A DNA stretch of 34,176 nt from UBA3210 sp963653535 (GCA_963653535.1 CAVJWU010000011.1:1-34176); one strand, 5' to 3'. Numbered from the stretch's first letter, positions 5,834-14,462 are shown. Program-made: numbers and translations. Notes: a model not told the origin generated them from the letters alone.

Positions 5834-7197
5834 TATTTTAATCTTCCTAATTCATATATCGCTCTAGCATAAATTCCTTGTGAAGTAAAGAAATCTTCTA
5901 AGTCGATCTTTTCATTTGGTGAATGAATATTATCGACTTTTCCAGGGAAGTGTGAGCCAAAAGCAATTGTATTTTTACTTTCTTTCGCATATGTTCCTCC
6001 TCCAATAGTTTCAATTGGAGTAGTTACATCGCCTGTTTCTTCTTGATATACTTTTAATAAAGTTTCAATCATTGGAGAATGAGGATCCATTAATAAATGT
6101 TCACCATATCCTAAGAATTTAATTTCTCCAAATTCTAATTCATTTAATTTTCTTTCAACTTCATGTGGATCACAATTTTCTGGATGTCTAAAATTAACAA
6201 CCATTTCTAAAACACCATTTTCTAAAGAAACTAAACCGACATTATAAGTTGTTGCATGAAGATATTCTGATTCGTAATATACATCCATCTTTTTACCAGA
6301 TGTTTCTAAATATGAATCTGCAATTTTATTTAATAATTCATCATGATAGAACCAGCCTAAGAATTTAATTAAATATAACGCAGCATTCTTACCTTTTTCA
6401 GGCATAGAGCCGTGGCTTGCTTGACCATAGACAATAAGTTCATCATTTTCTTCACCAGCTTTTAAAGAATATTTAGTTGATGTAAGAGAAAAGAAAGTTT
6501 CACATGCCTTAGTTAAATCTGGAGTATGTTTTATCACTGCACAAGCTTCGTCAATAACTGAATTAGGTGCAACTCCACCTTTTAAAGAAACAATGTTAGG
6601 ATTATTGATTTTTACTTTATGTTCGTAGTTCGAAATACCTTTTTCCCCATAGATTAATGGAAAGTCTCCATCTGGAGTAAAGCCATATGTAGGATAAGGT
6701 TTATGTAAAACATTAAAATAATGTTCTAAGCAACGAGAACCAGTTTCTTCGTTTCCTCCGATAACTAAGGTAACACGGTAATCATTAATTAAGTCATTAT
6801 CCTTTAATGCTTTTAATGCATAGAAAGCAGCCATCGCTGGACCTTTATCATCAGAAGTACCTCTTCCGTACATCTTATTATCTTCAATAACCGCGCCAAA
6901 AGGTTCATACTTCCAATCTCCAGAAACTGGAACGACATCTGCATGTGCATATAAAGAAATTAATTTATCTCCTTTACCGCAAGAAATTTCTGTACAATAG
7001 TTGTCGCAACGATCGACATCAAAGCCTTCTTTTTCAGCAAGAGTAGCGATAAAATCTAATGCATTGAACACTCCTTGACCAAAAGGATGTTCACTTGTAA
7101 CTGTTTGTTCATCATATATAGAATTAATCTTGATCCATGAAGCAAGATTCTTTAAAGATTCATCTTTATAAGGTTTTAATAATTTTTGAAAATCCAT
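5833..7197 (-). CDS. pepV: PepV-type M20 dipeptidase (454 aa)
   Basis: Zn-dependent cytosolic dipeptidase releasing free amino acids from imported peptides. With Met at base 7197, the M20 metal ligands are visible: H85 in YAHADVVP, D117 in GRGTSDDKGP, and E150/E151 in GGNEETGSRC. The lid domain follows, and a late His ligand lies in FPGKVDNIHSPNEKI. I chose the ATG at 7197 rather than the one at 7224. The latter lies inside the -10 box, and AAGGAG (7208-7213) is placed for 7197. First gene of the five-gene operon. Confidence 0.9.
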   Translation of the reverse strand: MDFQKLLKPYKDESLKNLASWIKINSIYDEQTVTSEHPFGQGVFNALDFIATLAEKEGFDVDRCDNYCTEISCGKGDKLISLYAHADVVPVSGDWKYEPFGAVIEDNKMYGRGTSDDKGPAMAAFYALKALKDNDLINDYRVTLVIGGNEETGSRCLEHYFNVLHKPYPTYGFTPDGDFPLIYGEKGISNYEHKVKINNPNIVSLKGGVAPNSVIDEACAVIKHTPDLTKACETFFSLTSTKYSLKAGEENDELIVYGQASHGSMPEKGKNAALYLIKFLGWFYHDELLNKIADSYLETSGKKMDVYYESEYLHATTYNVGLVSLENGVLEMVVNFRHPENCDPHEVERKLNELEFGEIKFLGYGEHLLMDPHSPMIETLLKVYQEETGDVTTPIETIGGGTYAKESKNTIAFGSHFPGKVDNIHSPNEKIDLEDFFTSQGIYARAIYELGRLK

Positions 7198-7207
7198 ATT
7201 AATATTT

Positions 7208-7228
7208 CTCCTTAGCCTTAACATTATA
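7208..7228 (-). promoter_or_regulatory. -10 box and ribosome site of the pepV operon
   Basis: TATAAT (minus strand, 7223-7228) is followed by AAGGAG (7208-7213) before the ATG at 7197, leaving a leader of about 20 nt. No convincing -35 is seen. This placement decides the pepV start. Confidence 0.55.
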
Positions 7229-7301
7229 CACTATTTTAATTTTATATAAAATTAATTTATGTTCATGAAAGCACTTAAATAAAAATATTATCGTAAAAAT
7301 T

Positions 7302-7327
7302 AAAAAAACCTAGTTCAATGAACTAGG
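7302..7327 (-). terminator. Terminator of the coaX-ECF operon
   Basis: Stem CCTAGTTC/GAACTAGG (7309-7327, 3-nt loop) followed by seven T on the minus strand. Confidence 0.85.
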
Positions 7328-7356
7328 CGCACGATTTAAGGAATATATATTATAAA

Positions 7357-7989
7357 TTAGTTATTAGAGATGACTTCGTCATCATCTACACTATTTTCAT
7401 CTAATAATTTATTACTTGCATATTTACAAATTGCATGTACTGCAGGAGATAAGACGATAACTGTAACAAGTTCGATAACAAAGTTTACGCTTAAACAAGA
7501 AGTAATAATTGTTCTCATTGCTTCTGCTCCTCCTCCGTAAACTTCAACGAAGAATAATTCAGCTCCAGCGATGAATAAACCAGTATTAATAACTGGGATT
7601 GAAATTGATGCCACTAAGCATTTAACAAAACTCCATTTATTAGTATTTAATACTGTAATTTTAGATAAGCCTTTATAAATAAAGCCAGCTAATAAACCAG
7701 CAACACCAGTTTTAACTAAGCAAACAAGAACTGTCGCCCATGGATTGTAAGGCATAAAAGCTGTTAAAGTAGAAGGAGCAATCATAATAATTGCACCATC
7801 AACTACACCTAAGAATAAACCTGCAAGAGGTCCATATATACAAGCCCCGACAGAAATTGCGATTAACGCTAAATTGATGCTGACTGGGCCAAAAGTAACA
7901 TAGTTACCAAAGAAAGCAAGAACTACTGTAACAGCAGTAAAAATTGCTATTCCGGTTATAAGTCGGATTTTTTTTGAATTTTTGTTCAT
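7357..7989 (-). CDS. ECF transporter S component, probably for pantothenate (210 aa)
   Basis: An integral membrane substrate-binding (S) subunit of an energy-coupling-factor transporter. It has about six hydrophobic helices, a positively charged N-terminus (MNKNSKKIR), and the FGPVSINLALIAISVGACIYGPLAGLFLGVVDG segment typical of S components. It needs the shared EcfA/A'/T module, which is not in this window. It lies 67 bases downstream of coaX in the same transcript, and S components next to pantothenate kinase are usually PanT. The substrate is inferred from this neighbourhood, not from binding residues. The ribosome site is GGAAAGG. Confidence 0.72.
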   Translation of the reverse strand: MNKNSKKIRLITGIAIFTAVTVVLAFFGNYVTFGPVSINLALIAISVGACIYGPLAGLFLGVVDGAIIMIAPSTLTAFMPYNPWATVLVCLVKTGVAGLLAGFIYKGLSKITVLNTNKWSFVKCLVASISIPVINTGLFIAGAELFFVEVYGGGAEAMRTIITSCLSVNFVIELVTVIVLSPAVHAICKYASNKLLDENSVDDDEVISNN

Positions 7990-8056
7990 AAAACTAATTT
8001 TTTTCCTTTCCCTTTAGGCTTATAAAATAAGTCCCATAGTATTTTAGTTTTTTGAT

Positions 8057-8824
8057 TTATTGTTTGTTTTTTAAATAAATTTGATATAATCCTTCAAATA
8101 TTAAGTTTGGGTCATAGATAAATTCTTTATCGATGTAATCCTTAACTAAAATAGAATAACCACCAGTTAAGATTTTATTACATTTATAACCTAATTCATC
8201 TTCCATTTTCTTACATAATCCTTCAATCATCGCGATAGTTCCATATACCGCGCCTGAATTTAAAGAATCAGGAGAATTTTTACCAATAACTTTTTTAGGA
8301 GCCATCATTGTGATGTCCATTAATTGAGCAGTATTAGAGTTAAGCGCGTTCATTGACACTTTCATTCCTGCCATAATAACGCATCCAACAATATTACCTT
8401 CTTTATCAACCGCGACAATTTTACTTGCCGTGCCTAAGTCTGCGACTAACAATGGGTAAGAATATTTCTTCTTTCCCCCTACTGCATCCGCGACCATATC
8501 AGAACCCATTTCCGAAGGATTATCAATTCGAATGGAGATTCCGCTTTTGAGTGAAGAGCCAACAACTAAGCAATCAAGATGAAGAAGATTTTTAACTGCA
8601 AGTTTAATTTGTAAAGTCAAGGATGGAACAACACTAGATAAAATCGCTCCTTCAAAATCTTGTACTTTCAAATCTTGGCTTTTCAAGAATGAACTAATGA
8701 TTAAACGATATTCATCGCTAGATTTATTTTTATCTGCATGAGTACGATAATCACAAACTAGTTCACCATTTTGGTAAACACCAATGAATAAATTGGTATT
8801 ACCTAAATCTAATAATAAGACCAT
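8057..8824 (-). CDS. coaX: Type III pantothenate kinase CoaX (255 aa)
   Basis: First step of coenzyme A synthesis: pantothenate to 4'-phosphopantothenate. Acetate-and-sugar-kinase (ASKHA) fold: the N-terminal phosphate motif LLDLGNTN (4-11), ADLGTASKIVAVD in the middle with the conserved Asp, and GGYSILV near 221. Length is normal for CoaX. Ribosome site AAAGGAA. It is co-transcribed with a probable pantothenate S component, giving an uptake-plus-activation pair. Confidence 0.95.
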   Translation of the reverse strand: MVLLLDLGNTNLFIGVYQNGELVCDYRTHADKNKSSDEYRLIISSFLKSQDLKVQDFEGAILSSVVPSLTLQIKLAVKNLLHLDCLVVGSSLKSGISIRIDNPSEMGSDMVADAVGGKKKYSYPLLVADLGTASKIVAVDKEGNIVGCVIMAGMKVSMNALNSNTAQLMDITMMAPKKVIGKNSPDSLNSGAVYGTIAMIEGLCKKMEDELGYKCNKILTGGYSILVKDYIDKEFIYDPNLIFEGLYQIYLKNKQ

Positions 8825-8938
8825 TTAAATATTCCTTTCGCTACAATCTATAAAAGTATCGTGCTAGTTAATTATAGCTAATATTTAATAAATATCTATT
8901 ATTTTAGAAAAAGTTATACTAATTTATAAAAAATTATC

Positions 8939-8957
8939 TATAATAAATCTCGAGGTG
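8939..8957 (+). promoter_or_regulatory. -10 box and ribosome site of the DUF308 gene
   Basis: TATAAT at 8939-8944, then GAGGTG (8952-8957) seven bases before the ATG at 8965. The leader is extremely short. The 140-bp divergent gap toward coaX shows nothing else clear. Confidence 0.4.
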
Positions 8958-8964
8958 AAAAATA

Positions 8965-9576
8965 ATGAAAAGAGATTTTAAATTAACATTAATTGAATCA
9001 ATTATCTATATCATTCTCGGTGCTTTATTCTTCATTCCACAAGTTAATTTCTTACAAATTATTCTTTGTGTAATCGGAGCTTTAATTCTTATCTTTGGTA
9101 TATATTTATTGATAAAGGGATTAGTTGATAGTTCGCCAAGTAAAAATGCAACTATTACCGCAGGTGTACTTCTAATTGTTATAGGCATAGTATTTGTTAC
9201 ATTAGTATGGTTTGTTTTCTCAGTAATTGCCGTATTAGTTGGTATATTATTCATTGCCGCGAGTGTCGTTGGCTTACTAAGATGTATTAAAGAAGCAAAT
9301 TCATCATTATTTAATCGTTTAGTAAATTTAATGGTCAATATCTTCTATTTAGTAATTGGTATTTTATTAATCGTTAACTGTTCTAACTCATTTACTATCG
9401 TTTCATACTTCATTGGAGGATCATTAATTCTTGACGGCGTATTAAATTTAATTGTTACAATTTATATTTATCACGAATATAAAAAGAATGTTATAACCGC
9501 GGATAATTCAAAACACGTTGTTACAGATGATAATCCTATCGTAGTTGATATTGATGTTACAAATGATAATGACTAA
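8965..9576 (+). CDS. DUF308 (HdeD-like) membrane protein (203 aa)
   Basis: Six predicted hydrophobic helices between residues about 8 and 172, arranged as paired hairpins with the repeated pattern 'GxLLIxxGI'. A hydrophilic acidic tail follows (about 174-203), ending VVDIDVTNDND. The repeat architecture matches DUF308, the HdeD acid-resistance family, whose molecular activity is not known. It is a single gene between its own promoter and a bidirectional terminator. Confidence 0.65.
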   Translation: MKRDFKLTLIESIIYIILGALFFIPQVNFLQIILCVIGALILIFGIYLLIKGLVDSSPSKNATITAGVLLIVIGIVFVTLVWFVFSVIAVLVGILFIAASVVGLLRCIKEANSSLFNRLVNLMVNIFYLVIGILLIVNCSNSFTIVSYFIGGSLILDGVLNLIVTIYIYHEYKKNVITADNSKHVVTDDNPIVVDIDVTNDND

Positions 9577-9577
9577 A

Positions 9578-9616
9578 AAAAAGAAGTAAGTAATTAAACT
9601 TACTTCTTTTTCTTTT
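9578..9616. terminator. Bidirectional terminator between DUF308 and the metal ATPase genes
   Basis: Stem AAGAAGTAAGT/ACTTACTTCTT (9581-9591, 9598-9608) with an A-rich left flank and a T-rich right flank. It serves both convergent genes. Confidence 0.85.
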
Positions 9617-9620
9617 GCAA

Positions 9621-11570
9621 TTATTTTTTTGAATTAACTCGCATTGCATTTAATATAGCAATAATTGCAACCCCAACATCACCAAATACAGCGATCCACA
9701 TATTAGTAATACCTAAAGCAGATAGAACTAAAATAACAACTTTAACTCCTAATGCAAATATGATATTTTCAAATACGATACACATAGTTTTTCTTGCGAT
9801 TTTTTTCGCTTCAACAATACTTTTTAAATCATCATGCATTAAGACAATATCGCTAGCTTCAATCGCTGCATCAGAGCCTACTCCACCCATCGAAATACCA
9901 ATATCTGATTTAACTAAAGATGGTGCATCATTAATTCCATCACCAACGAAAGCAACTAATTCTTTATCTTTCTTTTCTTTAAGAACTTTATCTAATTCTT
10001 CTACTTTATCTTGAGGTAATAAACTTGCTTTATATGTTGTTAAGCCTAATCTAGAGGCAACTGAAGAAGCGATTTGTTCATTATCTCCAGTTAACATAAT
10101 ACTTTTAGCCCCAATTTTATTTAAATAATCAATTGTTTCTTTCGCATCATCCTTTATCTCATCTTCAATGACGATATAACCGATAAATTCTTTATTTTTT
10201 GCAACATAAACAATCGTGCCTAAATCATTTGCTTTAGTAAAAGAAATGCCTTCTTCTAACATGAGTTTTTCATTTCCACAGAAGATAATATCTTCACTAA
10301 CTGCTTTAATACCTTTACCTGCGATATTAGTTAAAGAATAATTGTTATCTAAAATTTCTTTTCCATATGCTTGTTTAATTGACCTTGCAATTGGATGAGA
10401 TGATTGATTTTCCGCGATAGAAGCTAAACGAAGTATTTCTTCTTTCTTATCTAGTGGAAAAACTTTACTGACTACGAAATTACCTTTTGTCAATGTACCA
10501 GTTTTATCAAAAATAAAAGTTGAAACATCATTGAATCTTTCTAAATGAATACTTCCTTTTACTAAGATACCTTTTTTTGAAGCATATCCAATACCTGTGA
10601 AAAATGTTAAAGGAACAGAGATAACTAACGCACAAGGACAAGAAACAACTAAGAAAGATAAAGCTCTATAAATCCAAGTAGTCCAAGTTGAATAATCTCC
10701 CATGAATGTATAAATTAATGGAGGAACAATCGCAAGAATTAACGCTAACGAAACAACAATTGGAGTATAATATCTAGAAAATTTAGTAATAAAGTTTTCT
10801 GAACGTGACTTTTGACTTGAAGCATTCTCAACTAAATCTAAAATTTTTGAAACAGTAGAATCATAAAATTCTTTTTCAACACGAACTAATATAGTTGAAT
10901 TTAAGTTAACAGATCCTGAGATAACATTATCATTCACGTTAACATCTCTAGGTAAAGATTCACCTGTTAAAGCTTTTGTATCTAAAGAAGAACTACCTTC
11001 CACAATAACCCCGTCAAGAGGGATTTTTTCTCCTGGTTTAACTTGAATAATATCGTTTAGTTTTACTTCTTCTGGACTTACTTCGACAAATTCTCCATTT
11101 TCATTTTTTAAATTCGCGTAGTCTGGTCTAATATCCATTAAAGAAGAAATTTCTTTTCTTGATTTACCAACTGCATATGATTGGAAAAATTCACCTACTT
11201 GATAAAATAATAATACTGCGCATCCTTCATCAAAACCTTCTGGATCATGAGTTGTAATACCGGTATAAATGCCTAAAGAGAAAGCTCCGATAGTTGCTAC
11301 ACACATGAGGAAATTTTCATCAAGCATTTGTCCATGTAAAATATTTATAAACGCTTTTCTTATTACATCATAACCAATATAAATATAAACTAAGAAAAAC
11401 AAACTAAAGGTTAATAACCATCCATAATCATTAGGTATTAAAGAAGCAATACCTAATGGGAATTTATCTTTGAAACCTAAAGATAAAACCTTATCAACAA
11501 TCATTAATAAGCAAAAACATATTAAAGCGATAATAATACGTTTTAGTTGTTTTTTTTGCTTTTTTGACAT
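9621..11570 (-). CDS. P1B-type heavy-metal-exporting ATPase, Zn/Cd class (649 aa)
   Basis: Pumps divalent soft metals out of the cell at the cost of ATP. The actuator motif TGES is at 202-205, the membrane metal site CPC at 311-313 (SCPCAL), the phosphorylated D355 in FDKTGTLT, and the HP motif in SSHPIA. The hinge reads VGDGINDAPSL, and the last helices carry GDVGVAIIAILNAMR, typical of Zn/Cd/Pb (P1B-2) rather than copper pumps. The usual N-terminal HMA domain is missing; it is encoded by the small gene just upstream (five bases away). The ribosome site GAGGAT lies inside the end of that gene. Regulated by the ArsR-type protein at the head of the operon. Confidence 0.93.
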   Translation of the reverse strand: MSKKQKKQLKRIIIALICFCLLMIVDKVLSLGFKDKFPLGIASLIPNDYGWLLTFSLFFLVYIYIGYDVIRKAFINILHGQMLDENFLMCVATIGAFSLGIYTGITTHDPEGFDEGCAVLLFYQVGEFFQSYAVGKSRKEISSLMDIRPDYANLKNENGEFVEVSPEEVKLNDIIQVKPGEKIPLDGVIVEGSSSLDTKALTGESLPRDVNVNDNVISGSVNLNSTILVRVEKEFYDSTVSKILDLVENASSQKSRSENFITKFSRYYTPIVVSLALILAIVPPLIYTFMGDYSTWTTWIYRALSFLVVSCPCALVISVPLTFFTGIGYASKKGILVKGSIHLERFNDVSTFIFDKTGTLTKGNFVVSKVFPLDKKEEILRLASIAENQSSHPIARSIKQAYGKEILDNNYSLTNIAGKGIKAVSEDIIFCGNEKLMLEEGISFTKANDLGTIVYVAKNKEFIGYIVIEDEIKDDAKETIDYLNKIGAKSIMLTGDNEQIASSVASRLGLTTYKASLLPQDKVEELDKVLKEKKDKELVAFVGDGINDAPSLVKSDIGISMGGVGSDAAIEASDIVLMHDDLKSIVEAKKIARKTMCIVFENIIFALGVKVVILVLSALGITNMWIAVFGDVGVAIIAILNAMRVNSKK

Positions 11571-11575
11571 AATTA

Positions 11576-11785
11576 TTAATCCTCAATTTCAAAATCAGGT
11601 TCTACTTTTTTTGCTGCCTTTAAACAAGTTGGAAGTACTTTAGAAATATCATCTGCTTCGAGAGTCATCTTTTGAGTCATAAAATTAATTTGGCAAGATG
11701 TAACACCATCAACTTTCTTAATTGCATCTTCACATTTTTGTGCACATACTGCGCAGTCGACTTCAATTTTAAATACTTTTTTCAT
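11576..11785 (-). CDS. Free-standing heavy-metal-associated (HMA) domain protein (69 aa)
   Basis: A single ferredoxin-like HMA domain. The metal loop reads EVDCAVCAQKC (8-18), giving the CxxC pair C11/C14 plus an extra C18. In most CadA/ZntA ATPases this domain is fused to the pump's N-terminus. Here it is a separate gene ending five bases before the ATPase start. It probably delivers metal to the pump or senses it. The ribosome site is AAGGAG. Confidence 0.9.
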   Translation of the reverse strand: MKKVFKIEVDCAVCAQKCEDAIKKVDGVTSCQINFMTQKMTLEADDISKVLPTCLKAAKKVEPDFEIED

Positions 11786-11803
11786 AATAATTTTTCTCCT
11801 TAT

Positions 11804-12133
11804 TTATTCATTAATATGAGATAAGCCACATTCAATAATGCTATTAACATGATCGTCATCAAGCGAATATAAAACTTCTTTACCAATCTTTGTAGGTTTT
11901 ACAAGTTTTGCATTTCTTAGCACTCTTAATTGATGTGATATTGCGGAAACTGACATATTAAGAATCGAAGCTATATCATTAACACATAATGGTTGAACTT
12001 CTAAAGAAGCAAGTATTTTCGCTCTAGTAGGATCACCAAAGACTTTGAATAATTCAGCTAAATCATAGATGGTATCATCACATGGTAATTTATCTTTAAT
12101 TTCTTCAATTCTTTTTTCGTTTAATTCTGCCAT
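11804..12133 (-). CDS. ArsR/SmtB-family metal sensor, CzrA-like (109 aa)
   Basis: Winged-helix repressor released by metal. The recognition region is VNDIASILNMSVSAISHQLRVL (51-72). The C-terminal helix carries DDDHVNSIIECGLSHINE, matching the alpha-5 zinc site of CzrA/SmtB (D93, H95, H106) with Glu109 where His is usual. The CadC-type alpha-3N cysteine site is incomplete (LCVND, only one Cys), so Zn or Co is a likelier inducer than Cd or Pb. I start it at the ATG at 12133 because AAGGAG stands six bases upstream; a TTG at 12160 would overlap the operator. It represses the sensor-HMA-ATPase operon. Confidence 0.9.
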   Translation of the reverse strand: MAELNEKRIEEIKDKLPCDDTIYDLAELFKVFGDPTRAKILASLEVQPLCVNDIASILNMSVSAISHQLRVLRNAKLVKPTKIGKEVLYSLDDDHVNSIIECGLSHINE

Positions 12134-12152
12134 ATCTTTCTCCTTATCAAGA

Positions 12153-12218
12153 TTGAACAATCATTCAACTGTTCAATAATATGATACTACATTTGAACAA
12201 CTATTCAAGTGTTTTAAT
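12153..12218 (-). promoter_or_regulatory. Promoter and two operator-like repeats of the metal-efflux operon
   Basis: On the minus strand a -35-like TTGAAT (near 12208) and a -10-like TATCAT (near 12183) are 16 bp apart. TTGAATAGTTGTTCAA spans the spacer. Downstream is a perfect 8-base inverted repeat ATTGAACA ... TGTTCAAT (about 12152-12177, 10-bp centre). Both copies share TTGAA-A-GTTG and resemble ArsR/CzrA 12-2-12 operators, so repression through two sites is likely. Confidence 0.65.
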
Positions 12219-12225
12219 AAAATAT

Positions 12226-12528
12226 TTATAATGAATTTAATTTTTCTTGGAATGTTTCTAAGAATTCATCAATCTCATCTTGATTATATAAAGGAATATT
12301 ATCGTATAAAAATTCAATTTCTTCTTTAATTTCATTTAATGCTTTTTCTAGTTCTTTAATCTTATAAATATCTACGCTAGTTTCAAAAACATCAAATATA
12401 TCAATATTAATTACGTAATGATCGACATTACTTAATTTAATCATCTTTTCTACTTCAATTGTCGCAAAGTCTTCATAGCCAATATTCATGACTACATTAT
12501 CTCTAGCTGATTTTAAGATATCCCACAT
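12226..12528 (-). CDS. Small acidic protein of unknown function (100 aa)
   Basis: No family recognised. The protein is acidic and largely helical, with a Lys/Glu-rich segment IKELEKALNEIKEEIEFLYD (57-76) likely to form a coiled coil. It has no signal or membrane segment. It overlaps the 3' end of the phosphoesterase gene by 26 bases, and its GGGGGAAAAG ribosome site lies within that gene, so its translation is coupled. It may act with the phosphoesterase or merely ride on its transcript. Confidence 0.7.
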   Translation of the reverse strand: MWDILKSARDNVVMNIGYEDFATIEVEKMIKLSNVDHYVINIDIFDVFETSVDIYKIKELEKALNEIKEEIEFLYDNIPLYNQDEIDEFLETFQEKLNSL

Positions 12529-12982
12529 TTTCTTTTCCCCCGATTTCTTTTATTTCAACTTCAATTCCATTTTCATCGATATTGAGAATCATATATGTTC
12601 CATTAGTGTTATCTCTAGGTCTACATACTGATCCTGGATTCAAATATAAGTATTCACCATCTTGTCTAATATAATGACAATGCGTATGACCAAATAAATA
12701 AATTTGACAATCTTTGCTCCTTAAAAAAGCATTATTAACATAATTATGTAAATGGCCATGACTGGCATATATATTACATCTATTCGTTTTTATAATTCGA
12801 TATTCAGGATAAGAAGAAAAATAATCACAATTCCCTTTTACGCTTACAAAAGGACCTAAATAATTTTCTTCAACACACGAATCTCCTAAATGTAAATAAA
12901 TATCAGCATTAGGATTAATACGAACTATTTCTTTTAAAATTTCGACATCTCCATGAGAGTCACTAACTACCACTATTTTCAT
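12503..12982 (-). CDS. YfcE/MJ0936-type metallophosphoesterase (159 aa)
   Basis: Calcineurin-like phosphoesterase. All metal motifs are present: SDSHGD (7-12), HLGDS (31-35), KGNCD (49-53), ASHGHLH (73-79) and FGHTHCH (96-102). This small family hydrolyses phosphodiesters in vitro; natural substrates are mostly unknown. The start is firm from the MKIVVVSDSHGD consensus. Yet there is no ribosome site, and a -10-like TAAAAT ends only six bases before the ATG, so the message may be leaderless. First gene of a two-gene unit. Confidence 0.9.
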   Translation of the reverse strand: MKIVVVSDSHGDVEILKEIVRINPNADIYLHLGDSCVEENYLGPFVSVKGNCDYFSSYPEYRIIKTNRCNIYASHGHLHNYVNNAFLRSKDCQIYLFGHTHCHYIRQDGEYLYLNPGSVCRPRDNTNGTYMILNIDENGIEVEIKEIGGKENVGYLKIS

Positions 12983-13029
12983 GATTTTATTTTACCATAA
13001 CTCTTTGTTCGATTTTATATAAACCAATA

Positions 13030-13068
13030 AAAAAATAAAAATAAAATACCTCCCAAAACGGGAGGTAT
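13030..13068 (-). terminator. Terminator of the Glu/Pro-rich membrane protein gene
   Basis: Perfect 9-bp stem ATACCTCCC/GGGAGGTAT (13046-13068), followed on the minus strand by a T-rich tract. Confidence 0.88.
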
Positions 13069-13076
13069 AAGTATTA

Positions 13077-14384
13077 TTATTCGCCTTTTTCTTCTTGAGC
13101 TTCTTTAGCAGTTTTTAATTCTTTTTTTGTCATTAAAGCTTCTGGTTGAGTAAAGTCGACTGGTGTATATCTAGACTTCTTTGTTGCACCAGCTTTTTCA
13201 CAAGCTAATTTAACAAGTTGTAAAGCTTTACGATATGATAAAGGAGATTTAACTCTAACTACTAATGGAGTATCTGCAAATTTCTTTTTGCTTGAAGCAT
13301 CTCTTTGGTGATAGATTGCTGAATCAACAGAATAAACATCTAATGCTAAATAAAGTTTTAATCCTTTACCTGATACACAAATTTTTGCAACTAATTTACC
13401 TTCAAATCTAAATGCATCATTTGTTTTTGAAAGTCTTGAATGAATTTTACGATATGATAAGAATTCATTTTTAATATCAGAATATTTTTGTAATACTTCT
13501 GGATCTAAAGCAAGCATCTTATCTGAGAATTTCTTAACTGTATAAGCCTTTTCTTCTTCAGCAGATTCTTCTTTTTCTTCACTTGAAGTAACAACAGGTT
13601 CAACTTCAGGAGCAGCTTCTTCCTCTTTTTCTTCTTTAGATTCTTCAGTTGGTTCTTCAACAGGAGTTTCTTCAACTGGAGCTTCTTCTTCAGTTGGTTC
13701 TTCTGCTAGTTCTTCGACTGGTGTTTCTTCTTTAACAGGTTCTTCTGCTGGAGTTTCTTCTTCAACAGGTTCTTCTGTTGGTTCTTCAGCTGGAGCTTCT
13801 TCTTCAGTTGGTTCTTCAGCTGGAACTTCTTCCTCAGGTTCTTCTGTTGTTGGTTCTTCTTCAACTGGAGCTTCTTCAGTAGGTTCTTCTTTTTCTTCTA
13901 CTTGTGGAGCAAGTTTCTTTTTAGAATTATTTGGTCCGCCGAGAATTGCTGCAGATGTAACTAATGCATATACAACTAATAAAATAAATAATACATAATA
14001 GGAAATTGCAACACCTAACTTTAATGCATTACCACTTGAGAAAGCACCTTTGAATTCATCTATTCTATGGTATGCAACAACAGTCATATAAGCAATAACT
14101 ACATATGATAATGGACTATAGAAATGAGCTTGTTTTTTCTTAATAGATAAGACAATTAAAACGATAACCCAAACTAGAACAACAATTCCAACAGCTGCTA
14201 AACAGAAATGGAGGGTATCATATGGGAATGCGGTAATATTTTTCCAAATAAATGACCATGTATCTTGTCCATTAGCTACAGCTTTGTCCCAACCTTTATA
14301 AGTTAGTAATAATGCGACACCCGCGACGAGTACAACTAATATAATAGCTTCAAGGACATTAATTAATCTTTTGAATACTTTCAT
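13077..14384 (-). CDS. Four-helix membrane protein with Glu/Pro-rich linker and C-terminal domain (435 aa)
   Basis: Function unknown. Four hydrophobic helices (about 9-28, 58-81, 91-106, 122-148) are followed by a long Glu/Pro/Thr/Ala repeat linker (161-280) built from units such as EEPTEEEAP. A basic folded domain follows (about 283-400), containing SYRKIHSRLSK, LYLALDVYSVDSAIYHQRDAS and KKFADTPLVVRVKSPLSYRKALQLV. I have seen the C-terminal pattern (YLALDP ... YADTPM ... IKS) in uncharacterised Firmicutes proteins, sometimes after acidic linkers, but know no activity. With helices at the N-terminus, the linker probably holds the domain away from the membrane. The start is supported by AAGGAG seven bases upstream. 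It stands alone between terminators. Confidence 0.75.
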   Translation of the reverse strand: MKVFKRLINVLEAIILVVLVAGVALLLTYKGWDKAVANGQDTWSFIWKNITAFPYDTLHFCLAAVGIVVLVWVIVLIVLSIKKKQAHFYSPLSYVVIAYMTVVAYHRIDEFKGAFSSGNALKLGVAISYYVLFILLVVYALVTSAAILGGPNNSKKKLAPQVEEKEEPTEEAPVEEEPTTEEPEEEVPAEEPTEEEAPAEEPTEEPVEEETPAEEPVKEETPVEELAEEPTEEEAPVEETPVEEPTEESKEEKEEEAAPEVEPVVTSSEEKEESAEEEKAYTVKKFSDKMLALDPEVLQKYSDIKNEFLSYRKIHSRLSKTNDAFRFEGKLVAKICVSGKGLKLYLALDVYSVDSAIYHQRDASSKKKFADTPLVVRVKSPLSYRKALQLVKLACEKAGATKKSRYTPVDFTQPEALMTKKELKTAKEAQEEKGE

Positions 14385-14462
14385 AATTTTTTCTCCTTAA
14401 TGTTTGTTTAAAATTATTTTACTATTCACTTTTTTTATCTTCAAGAAAGTTTTTTAAAAAAG

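Noticed and set aside
7198..7224. Nine-residue N-terminal extension of PepV
   Set aside because: The upstream ATG is part of the TATAAT box and would precede the transcription start.
9006..9338. Antisense frame over the DUF308 gene, with other similar antisense frames over oadA, oadB, MATE and ABC genes
   Set aside because: They lack ribosome sites, and each opposes a well-supported gene in a biased AT-rich frame.
13600..13920. Repetitive TTCTTC/GGTTCTTC tract as a CRISPR or DNA repeat array
   Set aside because: It is the in-frame coding sequence of the Glu/Pro-rich spacer; units vary and there are no spacers of constant size.
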